From Candidatus Woesearchaeota archaeon (GTDB lineage Archaea > Nanobdellota > Nanobdellia > Woesearchaeales > ARS49), in the NCBI GenBank assembly GCA_023261345.1, contig JAHFPE010000024.1:1-8090 (forward strand): DNA of 8,090 bases. The letters are read 5' to 3'. This document shows positions 1-5,389 of the stretch, one piece after another. Under the pieces are notes generated by a model, which did no database searches, had not been told where the DNA came from, and saw nothing but the letters and a program-made list of their open reading frames with translations. Position 1 is the first letter of the stretch. The number at the start of each line of letters is the position of its first letter. Position numbers and translations under genes: made by a program.

Positions 1-4
1 AATA

Positions 5-331
5 GTGCGAAAAAGTTACAAAGATTTTAATGAGACTAGTTACGATATGCACTTTGAGGCTCTCCGAATAGATGTTTGCAAAAATCGTGAAGAAATATCA
101 TTAATAGTGCGCGGACAATATTACTGGCAACGTCATTTGACTCAATATGACATACAAATGTTCGGTGGAGTTCCTCCCGCTCGCTGTACAGACATCAAGG
201 AAAGATTTGAGCTACCGCAAAAACTATGGAATCAAATAGGCAAGCTTCGTATTTTTACAGAAGAATTTCCGCAGCAAGGCGCAATCTCTCAAAGTGAAAC
301 ATTAGACGGAAGACTAACTCTTGTCTTGTGA
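5..331 (+). CDS. Hypothetical protein, possibly 5'-truncated by window edge
   Basis: I do not recognise this protein. From the GTG at 5 it would be 108 residues, but the frame is still open to the left edge, so the true start may lie outside. An internal ATG at 48 is another possible start. The visible product is soluble, rich in charged and aromatic residues, and has no membrane segment or signal peptide. No catalytic motif stands out; a Gly-Gly-Val-Pro-Pro turn lies near residues 54-58. The stop is followed within 12 nt by a five-T run (341-345) that could end transcription. The next feature is a decayed minus-strand gene, so this gene is convergent with a relic. Coding status rests on frame length and protein-like composition only. 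Confidence 0.55.
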   Translation: MRKSYKDFNETSYDMHFEALRIDVCKNREEISLIVRGQYYWQRHLTQYDIQMFGGVPPARCTDIKERFELPQKLWNQIGKLRIFTEEFPQQGAISQSETLDGRLTLVL

Positions 332-333
332 AC

Positions 334-534
334 TTATGCCTTTTTAAAGAGTTCCGTCATTGGTTTCCAATAATACATATTCCAGCCTGTTGCTAAATCA
401 GACTTCAAACCACTTGGAATTTTCTCGTGAGAGAACTCAAGTTTTGTACCTTACGTAGATTTACAAAATACAAATTTTACAAGGGAATCCTGTCTTTACG
501 GCCAAGCAGAAATTATTCATTTGCCAAGTTTGCC
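334..534 (-). pseudogene. Relic of an SRPBCC/AHSA1-family gene (3' part only)
   Basis: Read on the minus strand and ending with TAA at 336-334, one frame gives a stretch that reads as the C-terminal part of an AHSA1-like SRPBCC domain: GTKLEFSHEKIP, then a spacer, then GWNMYYWKPMTELFKK. This matches the family's usual ending: a 'GTkL.f.h...P' strand followed by the long C-terminal helix with 'GW..YYW.Pm...f'. Further upstream in the same frame, IISAWP and RQDSLVKFVF continue the expected strands. In-frame stops at 451-453 (TAA), 496-498 (TAA) and 517-519 (TGA) break it. Upstream of about 534 similarity fades into the peroxiredoxin promoter. So this is a decayed, 5'-deleted gene. SRPBCC domains bind hydrophobic ligands, and AHSA1-like members are often of unknown function. 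The family call is from memory of the motif, not from a search. Confidence 0.75.
341..345 (+). terminator. Short T-run terminator candidate
   Basis: Five consecutive T residues lie about 10 nt after the stop at 331. Archaeal RNA polymerase can terminate at plain T-rich stretches. No stem precedes it, so the call is weak. Confidence 0.3.
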
Positions 535-541
535 ACAACTC

Positions 542-549
542 TTATAAAA
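542..549 (+). promoter_or_regulatory. TATA box of the peroxiredoxin operon
   Basis: The sequence TTATAAAA is centred about 25 nt before the ATG at 571, which fits a leaderless archaeal transcript. The ATG at 565 would be only about 19 nt away, too close for a leaderless start compared with the other promoters in this window. Confidence 0.6.
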
Positions 550-570
550 CCTCAGCAGAAACTCATGCCA

Positions 571-1128
571 ATGATCAATAAACATGCACCAGACTTCACT
601 GCAACAGCATTTCAGAACGGAAAAGAACAACAAATAACACTCTCACAATACCTTGGCAAATGGGTTGTGCTGGCATTTTATCCTGCAGACTTCACATTTG
701 TGTGCCCAACTGAACTTGGAGAACTTGCAGATACTTATCCGGAATTTTGCAAATTTAATTGCGAAATCCTCAGCGTAAGTACAGACACGGTCTTCGTGCA
801 CAAAGCATGGCATGACGCAAGCCCAACAATCAAAAAAATACACTTCCCTATGATTGCAGATCCCACACGAGAAATCTGCACAAACTACGGAACTCTCATT
901 GCTGAACAAGGACTCAGTTGGAGAGCCACGTTCATCATTGACCCAAAAGGGATAATTAAATGGTATGAAATGCACGACAATAGCATTGGTAGAAACGTAA
1001 CAGAAATTCTTCGCAAACTACAAGCAGCACAATATGTTGCCAAACACCCAGGAGAAGTTTGTCCTGCAAGCTGGACAATTGGAAAACAAACACTCAAACC
1101 AGGACTTGAATTGGTTGGAAAAATATGA
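571..1128 (+). CDS. ahpC: AhpC-type 2-Cys peroxiredoxin
   Basis: This cytosolic thiol peroxidase would reduce hydrogen peroxide, alkyl hydroperoxides or peroxynitrite. The start at 571 gives 185 residues (187 from the ATG at 565), the usual AhpC length. The thioredoxin-fold peroxidatic motif YPADFTFVCPTE has its cysteine at residue 45. The conserved arginine is near 118 in SWRATFIID, and the resolving cysteine is at 164 in PGEVCPASW. The C-terminus ends LVGKI exactly as in enterobacterial AhpC. Both catalytic cysteines are present, so it should be a typical 2-Cys dimer or decamer. The frame is open back to a GTG at 427, but that extension overlaps the AHSA1 relic and does not look like protein, so it was excluded. 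No ahpF reductase is adjacent, so the electron donor is unknown. The AhpC1-like sequence, rather than the longer Prx6-like type common in archaea, suggests acquisition from bacteria (inference). The stop overlaps the next gene by 4 nt. Confidence 0.93.
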   Translation: MINKHAPDFTATAFQNGKEQQITLSQYLGKWVVLAFYPADFTFVCPTELGELADTYPEFCKFNCEILSVSTDTVFVHKAWHDASPTIKKIHFPMIADPTREICTNYGTLIAEQGLSWRATFIIDPKGIIKWYEMHDNSIGRNVTEILRKLQAAQYVAKHPGEVCPASWTIGKQTLKPGLELVGKI

Positions 1129-1769
1129 ACATATGCGGGATCGAACGACTACGTGAGTACAAGTTACCCGCACCAAGAAGAGAAAGAATTCATCATTCTT
1201 TAGCAAACGTTGATTTGAAAGAACTCTATCAAGACGCACCTCATGGAGCAACAATCATTGTGTTTGATCGAACAGAACCGATAAATCAAAATCCACTACG
1301 AGAAAAAAACGTACGCAAGTATTGCATTAAGCAACAAGAATTTCATGATTCAGGAAAAGAATTAACTCGCGAACTTCTTGAAAAGGGAGTTCGATCATGG
1401 AATATCGTTTATCTCATACATCAAACGTATATTTCAGGAGACATATCATATTCTGGACGCGCAACTCTGGCAAAGGATCATGCAGGAATGGGATTATTTG
1501 AAGTTGATGTAATCCGAGGACTACGAATGGCCAACAATGATTTCAATCCTGAATTTATCTATTCTTGTCCAATTGTGGGAGATAGAATATTCCGGGGAAT
1601 GGGAAAAACAGAGAGAAACAATTGCAACTTTCCTCAGGAACACCTTCGCCGCCTCATAGTGGACGCACACTCAATTCCCGGAAATCCTTCTCTTGACTTT
1701 GAAGTGTACAAAGACACAGAACAATTATTTTATCATGATATGTTTCTTACAGTTGGAATGGAAGTTTAG
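1125..1769 (+). CDS. Hypothetical protein co-transcribed with peroxiredoxin
   Basis: I do not recognise this 214-residue protein. Its ATG overlaps the peroxiredoxin stop in an ATGA junction, so the two are almost certainly co-transcribed and translationally coupled. It is soluble, with no signal peptide or membrane helices. The N-terminus has a basic Pro/Arg segment (residues 14-22). The middle (about 90-135) alternates strands and a glycine-rich stretch, SGRATLAKDHAGMG, before a helix. The C-terminal part, around 190-212, reads as a strand-turn-strand with Tyr-His-Asp. Four cysteines (4, 67, 148, 167) are spread out and form no obvious metal site. The operon hints at a role linked to oxidative stress or redox, but no function can be assigned from sequence alone. 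Confidence 0.75.
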   Translation: MNICGIERLREYKLPAPRRERIHHSLANVDLKELYQDAPHGATIIVFDRTEPINQNPLREKNVRKYCIKQQEFHDSGKELTRELLEKGVRSWNIVYLIHQTYISGDISYSGRATLAKDHAGMGLFEVDVIRGLRMANNDFNPEFIYSCPIVGDRIFRGMGKTERNNCNFPQEHLRRLIVDAHSIPGNPSLDFEVYKDTEQLFYHDMFLTVGMEV

Positions 1770-1810
1770 TACGATGTTCATCATGACAGGTAGTATATCT
1801 TGAAACTCAC

Positions 1811-1819
1811 AAAAAAAAA
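1811..1819 (-). terminator. T-run terminator of the minus-strand gene 1828-2502
   Basis: On the minus strand nine consecutive T residues begin 9 nt after the stop codon. This is the usual archaeal U-rich termination signal. No hairpin is needed or seen. Confidence 0.6.
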
Positions 1820-1827
1820 CAAGGCAC

Positions 1828-2502
1828 TCACATAATCTCAGTTAAACTTTTCTGACTTGGTTTATTCATAACCCTGTACAATTCATCAAAATAATCCGGA
1901 AAATTAACCGCACCTTGATCCAAATGTCGCACGAATAATCTTTTTGCATCTTTATTCGTCCATAATGAACCTTTGGGGTGTACAAGAACAGATGAGGGAA
2001 ACGTAACTGTTGAAATACCATATGTATCTGCGGCATAAACTTTTCTAATAGGTTCTTCTTCCAACGCATCATACTCTGCTTCGATATACTTGAGAGTTGC
2101 AAACTGATCTTTTGGAATTGAACCACTTGGCGCATCTGCACCAAGACAAGCAATGCGAATAGAATTAAACCTCGGCTCTTGAGGGTAGAAGAATACCTCC
2201 ATAGATTGAGGACGCATTTTCAAATAAGACGCACATTCAGGACTTTCGCTCCACGCAATGTACAATAAATTACCGACAACTACCGGCCGCTCCCAACTGT
2301 GTAAATGTTTTTCTTCAAAATCAACAATCACACGGTCACCATCTCTTGCTGCGAGCGAGTACAACACAGCCGCCATACGATCAAGACTGTGAATAGTTGT
2401 ACACGCGGGATTGTTCTTATCTGCGTTTTTTGGAAGAGCGGTTTCAATAACTCTGCTGAACCAATCAACATTCTCTTTTTGAAAATTTCCAACTGTAGTC
2501 AT
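1828..2502 (-). CDS. Hypothetical protein, 224 residues
   Basis: I do not recognise this protein. It is a soluble alpha/beta-looking protein with no signal peptide or transmembrane helix. An N-terminal helical part (1-60) is followed by strands around VIVDFEE, HSWERPVVVGN and MEVFFYP (60-110). Near 120-130 there is a Gly/Asp/Pro turn, then an acidic helix (IEAEYDALEEEP, near 138-150). The C-terminal 60 residues are mixed and basic to neutral. The ATG at 2502 is supported by a TATA-like element centred about 30 nt upstream, implying a leaderless or nearly leaderless mRNA. It faces the peroxiredoxin operon tail to tail with a T-run just past its stop, and is divergent from the membrane protein at 2692. 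No partner or pathway can be named. Confidence 0.75.
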   Translation of the reverse strand: MTTVGNFQKENVDWFSRVIETALPKNADKNNPACTTIHSLDRMAAVLYSLAARDGDRVIVDFEEKHLHSWERPVVVGNLLYIAWSESPECASYLKMRPQSMEVFFYPQEPRFNSIRIACLGADAPSGSIPKDQFATLKYIEAEYDALEEEPIRKVYAADTYGISTVTFPSSVLVHPKGSLWTNKDAKRLFVRHLDQGAVNFPDYFDELYRVMNKPSQKSLTEIM

Positions 2503-2528
2503 GATTTAGTATTGTAACCTTTTGGTAG

Positions 2529-2536
2529 AATATAAA
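2529..2536 (-). promoter_or_regulatory. TATA box for minus-strand gene 1828-2502
   Basis: On the minus strand TTTATATT is centred about 30 nt upstream of the ATG at 2502. This is the upper end of the spacing seen across this window. Confidence 0.5.
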
Positions 2537-2599
2537 TGTTCACCTACAGCACCACGTCCAACACTGATGAAAGTTCAGTTTCACTTGCCCTTCCTTGGT

Positions 2600-2625
2600 A
2601 ACATAAGTAACAAACATAAGTAACA
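2600..2625. repeat. Two perfect adjacent 13-bp repeats in a divergent promoter region
   Basis: The unit AACATAAGTAACA occurs twice back to back (2600-2612 and 2613-2625). It lies between two divergent genes, about 40-60 nt upstream of the TATA-like box at 2663-2672. It could be a double operator for either gene or a small replication-slippage duplication. Confidence 0.7.
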
Positions 2626-2662
2626 GTTCGGATTTTTGTACAACGCCAAATAACCGCAAACC

Positions 2663-2672
2663 TTTTCTATAG
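2663..2672 (+). promoter_or_regulatory. TATA-like box for the membrane protein at 2692
   Basis: TTTTCTATAG is centred about 24 nt before the ATG at 2692, with a purine-rich stretch just upstream that could act as a TFB recognition element. This supports the ATG over the in-frame TTG at 2680. Confidence 0.45.
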
Positions 2673-2691
2673 ATTCTTCTTGATAGGCTAT

Positions 2692-3036
2692 ATGCGCGCT
2701 GCACAGAAGTGGTACACGAGAATAATCGGTTTTTTCTTTTTACTCATTTTCATTTCATTAATAAGCGATCTTTTCTTGCACGGTTACAGTTTTGAAACAT
2801 GGCACAAGGTTTTTCACACCCTACTGGGGTGCGTTGTGCTCGCGTTTGGATGGAATCAGGTACGCTTTTGGAAACCATTTTGTATCGCTAACGGATTGTT
2901 TTTTGTTGCAGTTGCACTTGTTGGCATTGTGTTTCCAAATCTTGGAGGCTTGGCAGCGTTTAACACTACAGATACAATTCTTCACGCAGTCGTAGGAGTG
3001 AGTGGTTTGGTAATTGGTGTAGGGCGAGCAGTATAA
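2692..3036 (+). CDS. Small four-helix membrane protein, DUF4383-like
   Basis: This 114-residue integral membrane protein has four predicted transmembrane helices, at about residues 9-29, 39-55, 62-82 and 95-111. It has an internal two-fold pattern: a helix with a loop ending ...ETWHKVFHTLLG (around 35-46) and, later, ...DTILHAVVGVSGLVIG (around 94-109). Each places a histidine just before a Gly-rich helix. This His-x3-Gly repeat is typical of the DUF4383 group of small membrane proteins, whose function is unknown; the family call is from memory. The start at 2692 is chosen by TATA spacing; a TTG at 2680 would add four residues. It stands alone between a divergent gene and the tRNA. Confidence 0.8.
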   Translation: MRAAQKWYTRIIGFFFLLIFISLISDLFLHGYSFETWHKVFHTLLGCVVLAFGWNQVRFWKPFCIANGLFFVAVALVGIVFPNLGGLAAFNTTDTILHAVVGVSGLVIGVGRAV

Positions 3037-3142
3037 TGCAGACATAGTTTAGAACAAAAAGATTACTCACCTGCAGGAAATTATCCCCAAAAATATTGAA
3101 GAAGTTAAATCATTATCGATTCATTTTTAGCATAAACACTAA

Positions 3143-3151
3143 CTATAAATA
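3143..3151 (+). promoter_or_regulatory. Box A (TATA) promoter of the tRNA gene
   Basis: CTATAAATA is centred about 40 nt upstream of the mature tRNA 5' end. That predicts transcription from near 3174 and a short leader of about a dozen nt removed by RNase P. It is the best TATA match in the window. Confidence 0.7.
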
Positions 3152-3186
3152 GGGCACAACTGCTTTACCTAACGATAGTAATCATT

Positions 3187-3285
3187 GCGGCCGTGCCGGA
3201 GTGGCCAAACGGGATAGGCTTAGGTGTGAAAACATAGAAACCTATTAGCCAAGCGCTTTCGCAGGTTCGAATCCTGTCGGCCGCA
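3187..3285 (+). tRNA. tRNA-Leu(TAG) with a 15-nt intron
   Basis: This gene reads CUA leucine codons. The acceptor stem is 3187-3193 paired with 3278-3284, followed by discriminator A at 3285 and no encoded CCA. The D stem is three base pairs (3196-3198 with 3210-3212) plus a G13-A22 pair, typical of class II. The anticodon stem is 3214-3218 with 3241-3245. The T arm is 3261-3265 with 3273-3277, loop TTCGAAT. The variable arm is 15 nt (3246-3260) and can form a short stem, so this is class II; A73 argues for Leu rather than Ser. The anticodon loop is 22 nt. Removing 15 nt (3225-3239) after G37 restores a normal 7-nt loop with anticodon TAG at 3221-3223. This is the canonical archaeal 37/38 intron position. 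A textbook bulge-helix-bulge is not obvious, although intron bases TGTG and CATA can pair. Confidence 0.93.
3225..3239 (+). other. tRNA intron at position 37/38
   Basis: This 15-nt insertion would be removed by the archaeal tRNA splicing endonuclease and ligase. Within it TGTG and CATA form a four-pair mini-helix with an AAAA loop. The exact boundaries could shift by a nucleotide or two because only loop length and the canonical position were used to place it. Confidence 0.8.
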
Positions 3286-3449
3286 GTAATATTCCGCAGT
3301 TCACGTTGCTTGCACGCGGAAGTTTCATAGTACGACTACTGCCAGTTCTATTATTACAATCTCCATTATCATTATTCGAGAATTCGTAATAGCATTCGCT
3401 GAAGTTGAGCAATTGCGAATTCGAAGATGTTTTAACGAATTTTAGCAAC

Positions 3450-3457
3450 ACTTAAAT
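3450..3457 (+). promoter_or_regulatory. TATA-like box for gene 3482
   Basis: ACTTAAAT is centred about 28 nt before the ATG at 3482, consistent with a leaderless transcript independent of the upstream tRNA. Confidence 0.45.
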
Positions 3458-3481
3458 CCTTCAAACAATCGTCTTGAGTGT

Positions 3482-3736
3482 ATGCCAACAATAATAGAAC
3501 TTGAAAAAAGAATAAGTGCAATTGAAGAAAGAAATTCTCGCGTGGAAGCAGATAAATCATGGGAAGTAAGCACGACACGAAAGATTTTGATCGCGATTCT
3601 CACGTATTTTGTAATTGTGGTATTCTTCTACTTTGCAGAACTTCCAAATCCGTGGGTGAATTCTATTGTTCCCGCAATCGCGTTTCTTATCTCTACATTA
3701 ACAATTCCGTTTGTGAAAATATGCTGGCTGAACTGA
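3482..3736 (+). CDS. Conserved small membrane protein with N-terminal coiled coil and two transmembrane helices
   Basis: This is an 84-residue protein. Residues 3-25 form a charged heptad-like helix (IIELEKRISAIEERN...) followed by the motif VEADKSWE at 21-28. Helix 1 spans about 34-52, a loop carries LPNPW (54-58), and helix 2 spans about 60-80. From memory, this arrangement (coiled coil, ADK-WE, basic residues, RKILIAILTY helix, NPW loop, a second helix with Pro) recurs in many uncharacterised proteins of candidate-phyla bacteria and DPANN archaea. It has no known function and is often annotated as hypothetical. The short N-terminal helix probably mediates oligomerisation at the membrane. 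The start is supported by a TATA-like box at leaderless spacing. It stands alone. Confidence 0.82.
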   Translation: MPTIIELEKRISAIEERNSRVEADKSWEVSTTRKILIAILTYFVIVVFFYFAELPNPWVNSIVPAIAFLISTLTIPFVKICWLN

Positions 3737-3807
3737 AAACTAAAACTATTTTCTGATATTCTTTAGTATAAATTTTTATGAACAAGGATTATGTAGTACC
3801 AACGAAG

Positions 3808-3815
3808 ATTTAAGA
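3808..3815 (+). promoter_or_regulatory. TATA-like box for gene 3838
   Basis: GATTTAAG is centred about 26 nt before the ATG at 3838. A second, stronger-looking TATA (AGTATAAAT, near 3764-3772) would give a leader of about 45 nt, so two promoters are possible. Confidence 0.4.
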
Positions 3816-3837
3816 ATCTCAGAAGCATAAATAGTAC

Positions 3838-4323
3838 ATGAACTCCAACTTTCCAGAATTAAGACACCTTCGAAATCTGCTCGAACAACAGGCACTATAC
3901 TGGAAAGCGGAGAATTTTCCGCAAGGATGGTGCGCACATGGTGCTAGTGCTGTGGAACTCACACTTGGATTGCCAACAATGATGGGCACGTACTCTGAAC
4001 CTGGTAGTCTTGAATATTCAGGCGAAGGTCACTTCTGGAACTTAGATCCTACTAAGAAACTAATCATCGACATAACTGCAGACAATTTCCCGAATATGCC
4101 CTCGATAGCAATAGTTAAAGACGATTTGATTTGCTACAAAGGCACTCCTGCAAATGAACAAATAATGGATCGATTTTGTTCAAGTGCAAAAGTGTGTTTT
4201 CTAACGTATTTAGAACTCTATTTGAGGACGACAACTGTTCCTCGTGAAGTAAAAGAAAAAATTTCGCAAATAATCGCAAATGAACGTCATGTGAGAGGAA
4301 CTTTAGTTACACTCCTTACTTGA
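3838..4323 (+). CDS. Small protein with a possible Cys-His-Asp transglutaminase/papain-like triad
   Basis: This 161-residue soluble protein is not a firmly recognised family. Three spaced motifs resemble a transglutaminase-like or papain-fold catalytic core. WCAHGASAVEL (31-41) has Cys32 at the start of a helix, GHFWNLDP (64-71) has His65 and Trp67 on a strand, and IIDITADNF (76-84) has Asp78. In comparable small bacterial and phage proteins the pattern is 'C..AS..L', then 'H.W', then 'iD.TadqF'. That order of Cys, His and Asp and the Cys-His spacing fit a small, single-domain version. The activity, protease, amidase or acyl transfer, cannot be told from sequence. The C-terminal part (105-161) is helical and may be a lid or partner-binding region. 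It has no signal peptide, so it is cytosolic. It is convergent with the HEPN gene, with only 3 nt between stops. Confidence 0.78.
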   Translation: MNSNFPELRHLRNLLEQQALYWKAENFPQGWCAHGASAVELTLGLPTMMGTYSEPGSLEYSGEGHFWNLDPTKKLIIDITADNFPNMPSIAIVKDDLICYKGTPANEQIMDRFCSSAKVCFLTYLELYLRTTTVPREVKEKISQIIANERHVRGTLVTLLT

Positions 4324-4326
4324 GCC

Positions 4327-4725
4327 TTAAATAGCTAGTTTCTTCTTAATGCACTTCGCTAATTGAGGAAAACACGCTTTTGCCAAAGAAATAGCATCAT
4401 CTGCTTCTGATTTAGAAGGAATGTACCCATAGTAGTTAATATTATGACGAACTTTTCGCAATGAATCAATAAGTCCTATCGGACGGTCGGTGTGTACTGC
4501 AATATTTAGAAGTTCTCGAATTGGTTGAACATGGTCCTCGGAGACTACTCCTTTTGAGACGAGCAATGCATCTCCAAGCATACGAAAACACTCATATATA
4601 TTTCGAATAATGTTGAATGCTGATTCATCTGTAATTTGAAGCTGAAATGTATATAACAATTCTCGCTCTGCAGCTTGGATAATACTTAATGCATTTTTCT
4701 TGTCAGGATGTTTTTGTATACTCAT
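4327..4725 (-). CDS. HEPN-domain protein, likely partner of the adjacent nucleotidyltransferase
   Basis: This 132-residue all-helical protein has the organisation of HEPN proteins found beside minimal nucleotidyltransferases. The diagnostic last-helix motif is SLRKVRHNINYYGYIP (88-103), which matches the 'LRK.RN.INYYG' signature I recall for archaeal HEPN partners. In HepT-type RNase toxins the catalytic motif is R-x4-6-H. Here the only histidine in the motif, His94, directly follows Arg93 and is four residues after Arg90, so the canonical spacing is not met. It may therefore be non-nucleolytic or use other residues. The INYYG tyrosines would be plausible sites for AMPylation by the partner. 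Its ATG overlaps the stop of the upstream nucleotidyltransferase in an ATGA junction, so the two are made together from one promoter at 5329-5338. Confidence 0.85.
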   Translation of the reverse strand: MSIQKHPDKKNALSIIQAAERELLYTFQLQITDESAFNIIRNIYECFRMLGDALLVSKGVVSEDHVQPIRELLNIAVHTDRPIGLIDSLRKVRHNINYYGYIPSKSEADDAISLAKACFPQLAKCIKKKLAI

Positions 4726-5306
4726 GGCCGAACCTCAAGAAATCCATCTAAAATAATGCCGTTGGCGATATTTGCGAATAAGTTCGAATCAATTTGGTTC
4801 CTTGAAAAAACGTGTAAGTTTACTGGAACGTTTTTCCTATACCCTAATTCTGGAAGGTTTCCTAGCCAAGTAATTGAAAATTCCTTTTTGTCCAATACCT
4901 GCACTGCTATGTCTATATCACTTTTTTCATCGTCAGATCCCCAACGATAACTGCCGAAAAGAATAATTGCGCGTGATTGCGGAATAGTTTTACGCACAGC
5001 ATCAACCACTCCGGATTCAAATATTTTGTTTAAATGATACGGCATTTTTCTAGTAATGGAGTATATGTGACTTGGGGCCAGACATAGGAGCCATGCTTTT
5101 CCTATAATCTCTTTGTAAATGAATCCTTCCTTTGTTAATTTCTCGACTGCTAGTTTTGTTGCGGTTTTGGATGAACGAATCGAATTTGCTAGGACCGTTA
5201 AGCTTACGCGAGAATTAGGAAATGCATAAAACCACATGAGACATTTTTCATACGCGCGTTCTAACTCAATGACACCTACACTCTTTAAGAGATTAATTGA
5301 CTGCAT
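4722..5306 (-). CDS. Winged-helix/minimal nucleotidyltransferase (MNT) fusion
   Basis: This 194-residue protein has two parts. Residues about 20-80 form a MarR-like winged helix-turn-helix (the stretch LANSIRSSKTATKLAVEKL contains the recognition helix; the wing follows near 62-75). Residues about 100-175 are a DNA polymerase beta-like nucleotidyltransferase. Its signature is FGSYRWGSDDEKSDIDIAV, with Gly118-Ser119 and the metal-binding pair Asp130 and Asp132. The usual third carboxylate strand reads VNLHVF (162-167) without an Asp, a variation seen in this group. In MNT-HEPN modules the MNT protein can act as antitoxin, transferring AMP to the HEPN tyrosine, while the wHTH would autoregulate the operon (both inferred). 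A TATA box is centred 27 nt upstream of the ATG. It is first in the operon and overlaps the HEPN gene by 4 nt. Confidence 0.9.
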   Translation of the reverse strand: MQSINLLKSVGVIELERAYEKCLMWFYAFPNSRVSLTVLANSIRSSKTATKLAVEKLTKEGFIYKEIIGKAWLLCLAPSHIYSITRKMPYHLNKIFESGVVDAVRKTIPQSRAIILFGSYRWGSDDEKSDIDIAVQVLDKKEFSITWLGNLPELGYRKNVPVNLHVFSRNQIDSNLFANIANGIILDGFLEVRP

Positions 5307-5328
5307 AGTGACTTGAATATTAATAGAA

Positions 5329-5338
5329 CTATATAAGC
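5329..5338 (-). promoter_or_regulatory. TATA box of the MNT-HEPN operon
   Basis: On the minus strand GCTTATATAG is centred about 27 nt before the ATG at 5306, immediately preceded by a purine-rich AAAAAA stretch expected of a TFB recognition element. This is one of the strongest promoters in the window and predicts a leaderless mRNA. Confidence 0.7.
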
Positions 5339-5358
5339 TTTTTTGTTACTATGAAGTT

Positions 5359-5369
5359 CACTTAAAGTG
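5359..5369. promoter_or_regulatory. Palindrome upstream of the MNT-HEPN promoter, possible operator
   Basis: CACTTAAAGTG is a perfect inverted repeat (5 bp arms, 1 nt centre) about 20 bp upstream of the TATA box at 5329-5338. It could be the binding site for the winged-helix part of the operon's own MNT protein. The function is inferred from position only. Confidence 0.35.
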
Positions 5370-5389
5370 CCACTGAATTTTCTGAGAAC

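Noticed and set aside
427..570. N-terminal extension of the peroxiredoxin from GTG 427
   Set aside because: It is basic and unlike protein, overlaps the AHSA1 relic on the other strand, and lies before a TATA box placed for the ATG at 571.
643..1254. Three overlapping minus-strand frames under the peroxiredoxin operon
   Set aside because: They are antisense shadows of well-supported genes, with Cys/Ser-rich sequences and no promoter.
3379..3425. Repeated GAATTCG elements between the tRNA and gene 3482
   Set aside because: They are short self-palindromic pieces with irregular spacing; this is not distinguishable from chance.
3245..3451. Minus-strand frame ending in ...RPTGFEPA...
   Set aside because: The LRPTGFEPA string is the antisense translation of the tRNA T arm, a well-known false gene signature.
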